Of a DNA stretch of 64,000 bases, positions 1 through 8,628 are shown piece by piece (the first letter of the stretch is position 1; each line of letters opens with the position of its first letter). The notes beneath the pieces were generated by a model, which searched no databases, had not been told where the DNA came from, and saw nothing but the letters and a program-made list of their open reading frames with translations. This DNA is from Streptomyces sp. NBC_00483 (GTDB lineage Bacteria > Actinomycetota > Actinomycetes > Streptomycetales > Streptomycetaceae): assembly GCF_036013745.1 (NCBI RefSeq), contig NZ_CP107880.1:5580001-5644000 (forward strand), read 5' to 3'. A program made the position numbers and the translations under genes.

Positions 1-1
1 G

Positions 2-1000
2 AAGGCGGAGGAGGTCGGCCTGGACGTCTTCGCCACCGGTGAGCACCACAACCCGCCGTTCGTCCCGTCCTCGCCGACGACGATGCTCGGCCACATCGCG
101 GCCCGCACCGAGAACCTGATCCTGTCCACGTCGACGACGCTGATCACCACGAACGACCCGGTGAAGATCGCCGAGGACTTCGCGATGCTGCAGCACGTCG
201 CGGACGGCCGGGTCGACCTCATGATGGGGCGCGGCAACACCGGTCCGGTCTACCCGTGGTTCGGCAAGGACATCCGGGACGGCATCGACCTCGCCATCGA
301 GAACTACGCGCTGCTGCGCCGCCTCTGGGACGAGGACGTCGTGACGTGGAAGGGCAAGTTCCGTACGCCGCTCCAGTCGTTCACGTCGACGCCGCGTCCG
401 ATGGACGGTGTCGCGCCCTTCGTGTGGCACGGCTCCATCCGCTCGCCGGAGATCGCCGAGCAGGCCGCGTACTACGGCGACGGCTTCTTCCACAACCACA
501 TCTTCTGGCCGGCCTCCCACACCAAGCAGATGGTGAACCTGTACCGGCAGCGCTACGCCCACTACGGGCACGGCACGCCGGAGCAGGCGATCGTCGGCCT
601 CGGTGGCCAGGTCTTCATGCGGAAGAACTCCCAGGACGCGGTGCGCGAGTTCCGCCCGTACTTCGACAACGCGCCGGTGTACGGGCACGGTCCGTCGCTT
701 GAGGAGTTCACGTCGCAGACGCCGCTGACGGTCGGTTCGCCGCAGGAGGTCATCGAGCGGACGCTGTCCTTCCGTGACTACGTGGGCGACTACCAGCGCC
801 AGCTGTTCCTCATGGACCACGCGGGGCTGCCGCTGAAGACGGTCCTGGAGCAGCTCGACCTGCTGGGCGAGGAGGTCGTGCCGGTGCTGCGCAAGGAGTT
901 CGCGAACAAGCGGCCGGCGAATGTGCCGGATGCGCCCACGCATGCGGCCCGTGTCGCCGCCAAGTCGGCTTCTGCTTCTGATGAAGGGAGTTCGAAGTGA
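2..1000 (+). CDS. LLM-class flavin-dependent monooxygenase (CE1758-like), 5' end outside window
   Basis: The frame is open from base 2, so the N-terminus lies upstream of the window; 332 residues are visible. The protein has the luciferase-like TIM-barrel pattern: an early FATGEHHNPPF segment, then a stretch on bias toward flavin binding (RVDLMMGRGNTGPVYPW) and EIAEQAAYYGDGFFHN. Family knowledge: such enzymes use reduced FMN supplied by a partner reductase to oxygenate a substrate. The next gene overlaps it by 4 bp and is exactly such an FMN reductase, which supports a two-component system. The substrate cannot be told. An internal ATG at 83 is not the start, since conserved sequence precedes it. 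Confidence 0.85.
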   Translation, partial: KAEEVGLDVFATGEHHNPPFVPSSPTTMLGHIAARTENLILSTSTTLITTNDPVKIAEDFAMLQHVADGRVDLMMGRGNTGPVYPWFGKDIRDGIDLAIENYALLRRLWDEDVVTWKGKFRTPLQSFTSTPRPMDGVAPFVWHGSIRSPEIAEQAAYYGDGFFHNHIFWPASHTKQMVNLYRQRYAHYGHGTPEQAIVGLGGQVFMRKNSQDAVREFRPYFDNAPVYGHGPSLEEFTSQTPLTVGSPQEVIERTLSFRDYVGDYQRQLFLMDHAGLPLKTVLEQLDLLGEEVVPVLRKEFANKRPANVPDAPTHAARVAAKSASASDEGSSK

Positions 1001-1644
1001 AGCTCGTCGTCGTGTCGGCGGGGCTGAGTGCTCCGTCGTCCACGCGGCTGCTGGCCGATCGGCTGGCTGCCGCGACCACGGAGCACGTGGACGGGGAGGT
1101 CGAGGTGCTCGAACTGCGTGACTACGCCACGGAGATCGCCCAGCACTTCGTCACCGGTTTCCCGCCGGTCCGGCTGGCCGCCGCGCTCGATGCGGTGGCG
1201 GCGGCGGACGGGTTGATCGCGGTGACCCCGGTCTTCTCCGCCTCGTACAGCGGCCTGTTCAAATCGTTCTTCGACCTGATCGACAAGGATGCGCTGACGG
1301 GGAAGCCGGTGCTCGTCGGCGCGACCGGCGGCACGGCCCGCCACTCGCTCGTGACCGAGCACGCACTGCGCCCGCTCTTCACGTACCTCCGGGCCGTCGT
1401 CCTCCCGACCGCCGTGTACGCGGCGTCGGAGGACTGGGGCGAGGAGGGCCTTGCCGCTCGTATCGCGCGGGCGGGTGGGGAGTTGGCGCGGTTCATGGGG
1501 CCTCCCGCGCAGGCCCCCGACGTGGACACGGCGTCGGCGATCGCCCCGCGCTCACTGCACGGCGCGATCACGTCCGTGGACCCGGAGGACGGCTTCGAGG
1601 TCGTCCCCTTCGCGGAACGCCTGGAGGCGCTGCGGGTCGGGTGA
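997..1644 (+). CDS. NAD(P)H-dependent FMN reductase (CE1759-like)
   Basis: 215 aa flavodoxin-fold protein. The N-terminus MKLVVVSAGLSAPSSTRLLA is the beta1-loop phosphate-binding region of NADPH-dependent FMN reductases, and TPVFSASYSGLFKSFFDLID is the family's FMN-contacting segment. It starts with GTG overlapping the stop of the monooxygenase gene (GTGA), so the two are translationally coupled. Inferred role: delivers FMNH2 to the upstream luciferase-like oxygenase in the cytoplasm. The product is of usual length and shows no lesion. Confidence 0.85.
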   Translation: MKLVVVSAGLSAPSSTRLLADRLAAATTEHVDGEVEVLELRDYATEIAQHFVTGFPPVRLAAALDAVAAADGLIAVTPVFSASYSGLFKSFFDLIDKDALTGKPVLVGATGGTARHSLVTEHALRPLFTYLRAVVLPTAVYAASEDWGEEGLAARIARAGGELARFMGPPAQAPDVDTASAIAPRSLHGAITSVDPEDGFEVVPFAERLEALRVG

Positions 1645-1715
1645 CGCCGCGGTTCTACTTACGCGGGACCGGGGGCCGGGCCTGTACCGGGGCCGGCCCT
1701 CGCCGTTCTCGTCAC

Positions 1716-1772
1716 GCGGCACCGGGGCGCCGCCTTGCCCACCCTGCCGCCCTAGGCGGCAGATTGCCCAAG
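1716..1772 (-). repeat. Dispersed intergenic repeat family A, copy 1
   Basis: Reading on the minus strand this contains the core TTGGGCAATCTGCCGCC followed by a hairpin (CTGCCGCC / GGCGGCAG) and TGGGCAAGGCGGC. The same core occurs at 30857-30910 and 52176-52227 on the plus strand. Degenerate units continue to about 1880. It fills most of the 309-bp gap between the convergent FMN reductase and glycosyltransferase genes; no gene is seen in that gap. Confidence 0.75.
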
Positions 1773-1880
1773 TCGGCGGCGGTCGACCGCAGTGGGCGGG
1801 AGCCGTCCTTGCGGTCACGGACCCAAGGCGGGTGCGGTCGACCGTTATGGGCGGGGACGGGGCCATCGGCGGAGGCTGGG

Positions 1881-1940
1881 CAAATCAAGCCCCGCCTGTG
1901 GACGATAGCCCGCGGGGTCCGGGGCGGAGCCCCGTGGCGT
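1881..1940 (+). repeat. Dispersed repeat family B (GCCCCGCCGG-type), copy 1
   Basis: Begins CAAATCAAGCCCCGCC, a 16-mer shared with 35197-35212 and, inverted, with 44669-44684. It ends with GGGGTCCGGGGCGGAGCCCC, which folds as a short GGGGC/GCCCC hairpin. It lies just beyond the 3' end of the glycosyltransferase gene and may act as a terminator. Confidence 0.65.
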
Positions 1941-1953
1941 AGGCAACACCCGG

Positions 1954-3168
1954 TCACCGCACCGCGCGCCGCACCCGCCTCTCCGCCCGCGCGCCCAGCT
2001 TCTGCCAGGACCGCCGGTGGCGGGAAGCGTGGAGGTCGGTGAAGAGGGACTCGTAGCGGGTCACGATCGGCTCCGGGTCGTAGCGGTGCGCGGAGGCGAG
2101 TGCCGCCGCGCCCATTTTGCGGCGGGCCGGCTCGTCCTCGATGAGGTCCATGACCGACTCGGCGAGCGCGCTCGCGTTTCCCACGGGCACGAGCCACCCG
2201 TCGACACCGTCCGTGATGATCTCGGCGGGACCGAGCGGCGCGTCCGTGGACACGACGGGTACGCCGCAGCGCATCGCCTCGACCAGCGTCATCCCGAAGG
2301 ACTCCGCGTCCGAGGCGCTCACCACGATCGACGCCCGCGCGAACTCCGGCTCGATCGGCGACACCGTCCCCATGAGGTGGGCCCGGCCGCGCAGCCCGAG
2401 CTCGTCAACGAGGGCCCGCAGACGGGGTTCCTGCCGGCCGCCGCCGTAGATCCGCAGCTCCCAGTCAGGATGCTTCGCCGACACCGCGGCGAAGGCCTCC
2501 AGGAGCAGGTCGTAGCGCTTGCCGCGGGCGAGCCGGCCCGCCGCGGCGATGATCTTCGAGCTGCCGTCCGACGGCGGCACGGTGGCCGGCGGCACGATGT
2601 TCGGCACGCAGAGGATCCGCACTCCGGGCAGCCGCATCCTGGCCCGGTACACCTCCGCGTCCTCCTCCGTGACCGTGACCAGGGCGTCCAGCGCCTGGTA
2701 ACGCCGGGCGGCGGTCTCGAGCAGCTTGCCGCTGTGCGCGTCGTGCCGCAGGTGTTCCTGCGCGATCCGCAGCGCCCGCTTCGGCCCCCACTGGGCGAGG
2801 TAGACGTTGAGCCCGGGCCGCGTCCCGATGACGACGTCGGCCTCGCACCGCTCCTCCAGGTAGGCGCGTACGCGAACGTCGTGCAGGAGCGAATACTGCT
2901 TGTACCGCTTGTCGGTCGCGGGGTAGTCCCGGGACGGCTCGTCGTACGCGGGGGCGCGGGTGTCGGACGTCTCCGCTCGGATGTCCACCAGCGGTACGAG
3001 GGTGATCCGCGGGTCGACCGGGAAGCGTGGGGTCTCCCGGTGCCGGGAGAGCGACACGATCTCCACCTCGTGGCCGCCGTGCTCGATGAGCGCGGTGGCG
3101 AGGTTGAGCGTGGTGCGCGCCGTGCCGCCGACGGCGTACACGTTGTGCAGCAGGAACGCGATCTTCAT
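1954..3168 (-). CDS. GT4-family glycosyltransferase
   Basis: 404 aa GT-B fold enzyme. The N-terminus MKIAFLLHNVYAVGGTARTT is the typical GT4 beta1/glycine loop; the C-terminal half has GRLARGKRYDLLLEAFA and the E-x7-E nucleotide-sugar motif in SDAESFGMTLVEAMRCGVPV. The C-terminal tail is arginine-rich and may contact membrane or acidic glycan. The ATG at 3168 is chosen because it begins the conserved fold and has GGGGAAGG 9 nt upstream. It stands alone, convergent with the FMN reductase and divergent from an LLM oxidoreductase. Donor and acceptor are unknown; teichoic acid or poly(glycerol/ribitol phosphate) glycosylation is possible but not shown. Confidence 0.85.
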   Translation of the reverse strand: MKIAFLLHNVYAVGGTARTTLNLATALIEHGGHEVEIVSLSRHRETPRFPVDPRITLVPLVDIRAETSDTRAPAYDEPSRDYPATDKRYKQYSLLHDVRVRAYLEERCEADVVIGTRPGLNVYLAQWGPKRALRIAQEHLRHDAHSGKLLETAARRYQALDALVTVTEEDAEVYRARMRLPGVRILCVPNIVPPATVPPSDGSSKIIAAAGRLARGKRYDLLLEAFAAVSAKHPDWELRIYGGGRQEPRLRALVDELGLRGRAHLMGTVSPIEPEFARASIVVSASDAESFGMTLVEAMRCGVPVVSTDAPLGPAEIITDGVDGWLVPVGNASALAESVMDLIEDEPARRKMGAAALASAHRYDPEPIVTRYESLFTDLHASRHRRSWQKLGARAERRVRRAVR

Positions 3169-3375
3169 GTGCCCATGCCTTCCCCGGAAGGCGTGCGCCG
3201 CGGATGGGAGCCGGTGAAGAAGCCCTTCGGCGGACCACCGAACAGGCGACCCTCCGACGCCCCGGCGCTGGCCGTGCTGCCCACCATGCCGCCCGCCGTG
3301 CCGCCCGCGCGCCACCCGCCGGGGAGGACCCGTGGCGCTCTGTCGGGCGGGCGTCCTGGCCGACATCATGGCGTC

Positions 3376-4242
3376 ATGCGCTTCTCGGTCAACATTCCGA
3401 ACTTTGGTGACTTCGCCGACGCCCACACCGTCGCCCGCACGGCCGTCGCGGCCGAACAGGCGGGCTGGGACGGCCTGTTGCTGTGGGACCACGTCGTGCA
3501 CGACAAGAAGGTGCGGCGCGGCAAGCCCTTCGGCGATCCATGGATGCTGCTCACGGCGGCGGCCCTGGCCACGTCCCGGATCAAGGTCGGCACGCTCGTC
3601 GCGGCGGTGCCCCGCTACCGGCCCGAGCAACTCGCTCGCCAGGTCGCCACATTGGACGCGCTCAGCGGCGGCCGTGTCGTGTTCGGTGCCGGTCTTGGTG
3701 GTCCCGTCGACGACGAGTACGGCGACTTCGGGGACACCGTCGACCGGATCGTGCACGCCGAACGCCTCGACGAGGGGCTGGACTTGCTCGCCCGGTACTG
3801 GTCGGGCGGGACGGTGGACCACGACGGTGCCCACTTCCGCGTAAAGGAGACGCAGCTGTTGCCCGCGACCGCACAGCAGCCCCGCCCGCCCGTCTGGATC
3901 GGCGGCTTCTGGCCGGCCCGCCCGCCGATGCGCCGCGCGGCCCGCTGGGACGGCGCGGCCCCCTTGTTCGCCGACGCCCTGCACGGTGTGCCGCCGCGCC
4001 CGGACCAGTTCGCGGACGTCGTCCGTTACGTGAACGAGCACCGGGAGTCCGTCGAGGGCCCCTTCGACTTCGTCGTCGGCGGGCTCACGCCGCCCGGCAA
4101 GGCGGCCGCGCTCGACGTCATCGGCCCGCTGGTCGACGCGGGCGCCACCTGGTGGGACGAGCGGCAGTTGCAGACGGGCGGGACGATCGACTCGTACGAG
4201 GCCGTGCTGCGAAGGATCGAGGCGGGTCCGCCGGTGCTGTAG
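3376..4242 (+). CDS. LLM-class flavin-dependent oxidoreductase (F420- or FMN-type)
   Basis: 288 aa luciferase-like TIM-barrel protein starting MRFSVNIPNFGDFADAHTV. It carries AEQAGWDGLLLWDHV, SRIKVGTLV, RPEQLARQVATLDALSGGRVVFGAGLG and QPRPPVWIGGFWPARP, the standard family landmarks. Many actinobacterial members use coenzyme F420 rather than FMN and the sequence does not settle which. No clear ribosome-binding site precedes the ATG, so the message may be leaderless. It is divergent from the glycosyltransferase with 207 bp between them and is not obviously part of an operon. Substrate unknown. Confidence 0.8.
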   Translation: MRFSVNIPNFGDFADAHTVARTAVAAEQAGWDGLLLWDHVVHDKKVRRGKPFGDPWMLLTAAALATSRIKVGTLVAAVPRYRPEQLARQVATLDALSGGRVVFGAGLGGPVDDEYGDFGDTVDRIVHAERLDEGLDLLARYWSGGTVDHDGAHFRVKETQLLPATAQQPRPPVWIGGFWPARPPMRRAARWDGAAPLFADALHGVPPRPDQFADVVRYVNEHRESVEGPFDFVVGGLTPPGKAAALDVIGPLVDAGATWWDERQLQTGGTIDSYEAVLRRIEAGPPVL

Positions 4243-4252
4243 GGGCGGCGGA

Positions 4253-4318
4253 GGCTCAAAGATCCGGCGGCCCAAGGGCCCAAGGATCCGACGGCTCAAA
4301 GATCCGAAGACCCAAAGC
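4253..4318. repeat. Short direct repeats after the LLM gene
   Basis: The 14-mer GGCTCAAAGATCCG occurs exactly at 4253-4266 and 4293-4306, with a degenerate CCAAGGATCCGACGG unit between them. Low-complexity spacer between convergent genes; no function evident. Confidence 0.5.
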
Positions 4319-4324
4319 CCCGAC

Positions 4325-4361
4325 AGGCGTACTGCCTACGGCCACACCAGGCAGTACGCCT
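4325..4361. terminator. Perfect 13-bp inverted repeat between convergent genes
   Basis: AGGCGTACTGCCT (4325-4337) pairs with AGGCAGTACGCCT (4349-4361) around an 11-nt loop. It overlaps the stop codon and the last codons of the minus-strand hypothetical gene. The position between convergent genes suggests a bidirectional terminator, although there is no T-tract. Confidence 0.5.
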
Positions 4362-4773
4362 GATGCCCCGCATCGTGCAGACGGTGGCTGAAGTCCTGCC
4401 ACTCGTGCAGCAGTTGGTACACGTTGAACGCGTCGCGCGGGCCGCCGCGATCGGGGACCGTGGACCAGATGAACGCCGCGGCGCCGACGGACTCCTCGCC
4501 GACGCCGCGCAGCGGGTCGACGACCGTCATGGGGAGCTTGACCACCGCGTAGTCGGGGTGGAGGACGACGAGTTCCAGGGGCGGGACCTTGTGCAGGGGT
4601 ATGCCCTCTATGCCGGTGAGGACCATCGCGGCCATCGTCTCCGGCTTGATCTTGGTGAACATGCCGCCCATGCCCAGCTCGTCACCGCCGAGCTCCTCGG
4701 GGCGCATGGAGATCGGGACGCGGGCGGCCGTCGCGCCGTCGGGCGCGCCGAAGTATTTGTACGTCACCCCCAC
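4336..4773 (-). CDS. Conserved hypothetical protein, function unknown
   Basis: 145 aa soluble protein beginning MGVTYKYFGAPDGATAARV and ending HQAYCLVWP. I do not recognise a domain. The region GIEGIPLHKVPPLELVVLHP and the C-terminal NVYQLLHEWQDFSHRLHD look well conserved in type. The start is uncertain: GTG codons at 4773 and 4767 both begin the ordered part, but the frame stays open to an ATG at 4938 through a tandem-repeat region encoding ARDIT units, which I judge to be untranslated. It sits alone upstream of and divergent from hemL. Confidence 0.6.
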   Translation of the reverse strand: MGVTYKYFGAPDGATAARVPISMRPEELGGDELGMGGMFTKIKPETMAAMVLTGIEGIPLHKVPPLELVVLHPDYAVVKLPMTVVDPLRGVGEESVGAAAFIWSTVPDRGGPRDAFNVYQLLHEWQDFSHRLHDAGHQAYCLVWP

Positions 4774-4800
4774 CCGGCCACCATTCCCGATGTCCCCGTC

Positions 4801-4845
4801 CGTGATGTCTCTGGCCGTAATGTCCCTGGCCGTGATGTCCCTGGC
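4801..4845. repeat. Three tandem 15-bp repeats
   Basis: Three consecutive units of the form CGTGATGTCCCTGGC, differing by single bases. On the minus strand in frame with the hypothetical gene they would encode repeated ITARD. They lie just upstream of the preferred start of that gene. Confidence 0.7.
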
Positions 4846-5130
4846 CTCTTCGCCCTCTTCGCGCCGGTGCTTCCCCCGCCGGGCACGCCGGGGGCCCAGG
4901 TCGCCGGTCCCCTCGCCCAGTCCGCCACCGCGATGCATATCTCCACCCGACTGCTGTTCTCCAGGGCGTGAAGCCCTTTTCTAGGCCGCGCGACCGCCTA
5001 CGCGCAACCCGATCATCGTGTCAGTGACCTCCCCCACGGTCCCCCGCCGAAACGTGTCGGCGCGGTATCGCGCGAGGCAGAGTCTAGAGTCCCCGCGGGT
5101 CCACGCGCCGGGGCGCGCGAGGGTGGGCCG

Positions 5131-5136
5131 TACGCT
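5131..5136 (+). promoter_or_regulatory. Candidate -10 box of a leaderless hemL transcript
   Basis: TACGCT ends 7 nt before the hemL ATG at 5144, so transcription would begin at or next to the start codon. No convincing -35 hexamer was found. Confidence 0.45.
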
Positions 5137-5143
5137 GAGAGGT

Positions 5144-6469
5144 ATGGCAGAGGCGAACAACACTCCCTATCCCTATGAGGCACCCGCGTCGCAGGGGCTT
5201 TTCGACCGTGCGGAAGCGGTGACGCCCGGTGGCGTGAACTCGCCCGTGCGCGCGTTCCGTGCGGTGGGCGGAACGCCCCGGTTCATGGTGTCCGGTAACG
5301 GTCCGTATCTCACCGATGCCGACGGCCGCGAGTATGTCGACCTCGTGTGCTCGTGGGGGCCGATGATCCTCGGCCATTCCCACCCCGAGGTCATCGCGGC
5401 CGTGCAGGAGGCCGTCTCGCGCGGCACCTCCTTCGGTACGCCGGGCGCGGGTGAGGTCGAGCTGGCCGAGGAGATCGTCCGGCGGATCGACCCCGTCGAG
5501 CAGGTGCGCCTCGTGTCCTCCGGCACCGAGGCGACCATGTCGGCGATCCGGCTCGCCCGCGGGTTCACCGGGCGCGCCAAGGTCATCAAGTTCGCCGGGT
5601 GCTACCACGGTCACGTCGACGCGCTGCTCGCCGCCGCCGGTTCCGGCGTCGCCACGCTGGGCCTGCCGGACACCCCGGGTGTCACGGGCGCGCAGGCCGG
5701 CGACACGATCGTGCTGCCGTACAACGACATCGAGGCCGTGCGTGCCGCGTTCGCCGCGCACCCCGGCGAGATCGCCTGCGTGATCACGGAGGCCTCGCCC
5801 GGCAACATGGGCGTCGTGCCGCCGAAGGCGGGCTTCAACCAGGGGCTCAAGGACGTGTGCGCCGAGAACGGCGCGCTGTACGTCTCCGACGAGGTGATGA
5901 CCGGCTTCCGTACGTCGAAGGCCGGCTGGTTCGGCGTCGATGGCGTCGTCCCCGACCTGCTGACGTTCGGCAAGGTCATGGGTGGTGGCTTCCCGGCCGC
6001 CGCGTTCGGCGGTCGCGCCGATGTCATGGCGCACCTCGCCCCGGCCGGCCCCGTCTACCAGGCGGGCACGCTGTCCGGTAACCCCGTCGCCACCGCCGCC
6101 GGTGTCGCCCAGCTGCGGCTGCTCGACGACGCCGCGTACGACAAGGTGAACGCGACCAGTGAGCAGCTGCGCGGCCTGGTGAGCGAGGCGCTCACCAAGG
6201 AGGGCGTCGCGCACCGCGTGCAGAACGCCACGAACATGTTCACCGTGTTCTTCACGGAGAACGAGGTGACGAACTACGAGGACGCGAAGGGGCAGGACGC
6301 CTTCCGCTTCGGCCCGTTCTTCCACTCGATGCTGGAGCAGGGCGTGTACCTTCCGCCGTCGGCCTTCGAGTCCTGGTTCGTCTCGACGGCCCACGACGAG
6401 CGGGCGATCGAGCGCATCGCGGCCGCGCTGCCCGCCGCCGCCCGCGCCGCCGCCGAGGCCACCGCATGA
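5144..6469 (+). CDS. hemL: Glutamate-1-semialdehyde 2,1-aminomutase
   Basis: 441 aa class-III aminotransferase fold. It converts glutamate-1-semialdehyde to 5-aminolevulinate, the last step of C5-pathway tetrapyrrole synthesis, in the cytoplasm. Landmarks: [15 protein letters not shown] near residue 29, [15 protein letters not shown] near 125, [18 protein letters not shown] with Asp249, and the PLP lysine Lys277 in [16 protein letters not shown]. Length is normal. The ATG at 5144 gives the canonical N-terminus; the frame is open upstream but unlike the family. It overlaps the following phosphatase gene by 4 bp. Its product feeds haem for the cytochromes assembled by the operon at 8.6-12.8 kb. 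Confidence 0.96.
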   Translation: MAEANNTPYPYEAPASQGLFDRAEAVTPGGVNSPVRAFRAVGGTPRFMVSGNGPYLTDADGREYVDLVCSWGPMILGHSHPEVIAAVQEAVSRGTSFGTPGAGEVELAEEIVRRIDPVEQVRLVSSGTEATMSAIRLARGFTGRAKVIKFAGCYHGHVDALLAAAGSGVATLGLPDTPGVTGAQAGDTIVLPYNDIEAVRAAFAAHPGEIACVITEASPGNMGVVPPKAGFNQGLKDVCAENGALYVSDEVMTGFRTSKAGWFGVDGVVPDLLTFGKVMGGGFPAAAFGGRADVMAHLAPAGPVYQAGTLSGNPVATAAGVAQLRLLDDAAYDKVNATSEQLRGLVSEALTKEGVAHRVQNATNMFTVFFTENEVTNYEDAKGQDAFRFGPFFHSMLEQGVYLPPSAFESWFVSTAHDERAIERIAAALPAAARAAAEATA

Positions 6470-7158
6470 GCGCCCCGAAGTCGGGCGACGACATCACCGT
6501 CGTCCACGTGATGCGCCACGGCGAGGTGCACAACCCGGAGGGGATCCTGTACGGGCGCCTCCCCGACTACCACCTCTCCGAGCTCGGCCGGCGGATGGCC
6601 GACCGGGTCGCCGAGCACCTCACCTCGCGCGACATCACGCACGTCGTGGCGTCCCCGCTGGACCGGGCGCAGGAGACGGCGACGCCGATCGCGAAGTCGC
6701 ACGGCCTCGACCTGGACAGCGACGAGCGGCTCATCGAGGCGGGCAACGTCTTCCAGGGCAAGACCTTCGGCGTCGGCGACGGCGCGCTGAAGAACCCGGA
6801 GAACTGGAAGCACCTGGTCAACCCGTTCAAGCCGTCCTGGGGCGAGCCGTACATCGACCAGGTCGTGCGGATGATGGGCGCCTTGGACGCCGCGAAGGAT
6901 GCCGCGCGCGGGCACGAAGCCGTGTGCGTCAGCCACCAGCTGCCCATCTGGATCGTGCGGAGTTACGTCGAGAAGCGGCGCCTGTGGCACGACCCGCGCA
7001 AGCGGCAGTGCACGCTCGCCTCGCTGACGACGTTCACGTACCAGGGCGACAAGATCGTGTCCGTGGGCTACACCGAGCCCGCCCGCGACCTCGTTCCCGC
7101 GCATCTCCTGGCCGGCGCGAAGCCGGTGAAGGGGAAGGACAAGGCCTTCGGGGCCTGA
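6466..7158 (+). CDS. Histidine phosphatase family protein (phosphoglycerate-mutase-like)
   Basis: 230 aa branch of the histidine phosphatase superfamily. The catalytic motif is [15 protein letters not shown] (His at about residue 18) and the second catalytic histidine is in [20 protein letters not shown] overlap with hemL implies translational coupling, a pairing I recall from Streptomyces generally. The substrate is unknown; the family includes sugar-phosphate phosphatases and mutases, and nothing here proves a mutase. A strong terminator follows. Confidence 0.85.
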   Translation: MSAPKSGDDITVVHVMRHGEVHNPEGILYGRLPDYHLSELGRRMADRVAEHLTSRDITHVVASPLDRAQETATPIAKSHGLDLDSDERLIEAGNVFQGKTFGVGDGALKNPENWKHLVNPFKPSWGEPYIDQVVRMMGALDAAKDAARGHEAVCVSHQLPIWIVRSYVEKRRLWHDPRKRQCTLASLTTFTYQGDKIVSVGYTEPARDLVPAHLLAGAKPVKGKDKAFGA

Positions 7159-7180
7159 TCCCGGGCAACGATCACGCGAG

Positions 7181-7207
7181 AGGCCGCCGTCAACCCGGCG
7201 GCCTTTC
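7181..7207 (+). terminator. Intrinsic-type terminator after the hemL operon
   Basis: AGGCCGCCG (7181-7189) pairs perfectly with CGGCGGCCT (7196-7204) around a 6-nt loop and is followed by TT. Confidence 0.75.
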
Positions 7208-7323
7208 GCGTACCCCTTCAAATCACCGCAAAACAGGACCGTTTACCGGAACCCGCGTGTTCCTCATGCCCTCTTCCGGGGCGCCCCTGTGAATGGGGCA
7301 GCGTGAGGAATGGGGACGACGGA

Positions 7324-8562
7324 ATGCGGGACGTGAGTCGCAGGGGACTGCTCGGACTCGGTGCGGGCGCGGCGAGCGGGGCGCTGCTCGCCGGATGCGG
7401 TACGGGCGGTGCCCCGAAGGTCACTTCACCGGGGCACGGCGGGCCGGGTCCGCAGGGGCGGACGCCCGACCGGCCCATCGGCGACGGCTCGACGGCGTAC
7501 ACCGGAAAGCAGCCGCGGCAGCCCGGCAGGCCCGAGCGGCTCGAACCCGGCCAGAAGCCACCGCAGTTCGTGGTCTTCTCCTGGGACGGCGCGGGCGAGG
7601 TGGGCAACGGGCTCTTCCCGCGCTTCCTGAAGCTCGCCGAGGACCACGGCGCGCACATGACCTTCTTCCTCTCGGGCCTGTATCTGCTGCCCGAGTCGAA
7701 GAAGCGGCTCTACCGTCCGCCGAACAACCCCGTCGGCGCCTCCGACATCGGCTATCTGACCGACGCCCACATCAAGGAGACCCTGAAGTACGTCCGCCGG
7801 GCCTGGCTCGAAGGGCACGAGATCGGCACGCACTTCAACGGGCACTTCTGCGCGGGATCCGGCTCCGTCGCCAACTGGACGCCCACGCAGTGGCGCGACG
7901 AGATCGACCAGGCGACGTCCTTCGTAAAGAAGTGGCGTACGAACACGGGCTGGAAGGACCTGCCCGCGCTGCCCTTCGACTACGACAAGGAACTCGTCGG
8001 CGGCCGCACGCCCTGTCTGCTCGGTCAGAACAGCCTGCTGCCCACCGCCCGCGAACTCGGCTGGCGCTACGACGCGTCCTCGCCCGGCGGCGTCCAGCGC
8101 TGGCCGCACAAGCGGCTCGGGATCTGGGACCTGCCGCTGCAGGCCGTCCCGTTCCCCGGCCGGAGCTTCGAGGTCCTGTCGATGGACTACAACATGCTGG
8201 CCAACCAGTCCCTCAACTCCACGCGGGCGCCCGCCGCCAACTACCCGGGCTGGCGCAAGCAGTCCGCACAGGCGTACATCCAGGGATTCAAGCGGGCATA
8301 CGAGACGAACCGGGCGCCGTTCTTCATCGGCAACCACTTCGAGGAGTGGAACGGCGGCATCTACATGGACGCCGTCGAGGACGCGCTGAAGCACATCGCG
8401 GCCACCGCGGAGACCCACCGTGACGTGCGGCTCGTCTCCTTCCGGCAGTTCGTCGACTGGCTCGACGCGCAGGACCCGGAAACGCTGGCGAAGCTGCGTA
8501 CGCTCGATGTGGGACAGCAGCCGTCCGAAGGCTGGCGCAAGTTCCTCGCAAACCCCTCCTGA
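7324..8562 (+). CDS. Secreted lipoprotein with polysaccharide-deacetylase-like fold
   Basis: 412 aa. The N-terminus DVSRRGLLGLGAGAASGALL has a twin-arginine motif followed by a lipobox (LLAGC), so a Tat-exported, lipid-anchored protein is expected. The body resembles NodB/polysaccharide deacetylases: FVVFSWDGAG in place of the usual TFDDG, MTFFLSGLYLL, and the metal-site-like GHEIGTHFNGHF. The first motif is degenerate, so catalytic activity is uncertain. An in-frame GTG at 7303 is an alternative start; ATG 7324 is nearer to a normal signal peptide. It lies directly before the cytochrome c maturation genes. Confidence 0.7.
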   Translation: MRDVSRRGLLGLGAGAASGALLAGCGTGGAPKVTSPGHGGPGPQGRTPDRPIGDGSTAYTGKQPRQPGRPERLEPGQKPPQFVVFSWDGAGEVGNGLFPRFLKLAEDHGAHMTFFLSGLYLLPESKKRLYRPPNNPVGASDIGYLTDAHIKETLKYVRRAWLEGHEIGTHFNGHFCAGSGSVANWTPTQWRDEIDQATSFVKKWRTNTGWKDLPALPFDYDKELVGGRTPCLLGQNSLLPTARELGWRYDASSPGGVQRWPHKRLGIWDLPLQAVPFPGRSFEVLSMDYNMLANQSLNSTRAPAANYPGWRKQSAQAYIQGFKRAYETNRAPFFIGNHFEEWNGGIYMDAVEDALKHIAATAETHRDVRLVSFRQFVDWLDAQDPETLAKLRTLDVGQQPSEGWRKFLANPS

Positions 8563-8628
8563 AGTGGGCTTTTCCCGCCGCGAGGGGGGTGCGGAAGATC
8601 CCCTAAACAGACATGCGAAACTTTTCAC

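Noticed and set aside
1645..1953. Frames of 100-160 codons in the gap after the FMN reductase
   Set aside because: The region is repeat DNA; products are low complexity and no RBS or conserved start exists.
4963..4980. AGGGC-GTGAA-GCCCTTTT as an intrinsic terminator
   Set aside because: The stem is only 5 bp and no plus-strand gene ends before it; too weak to call as a feature.
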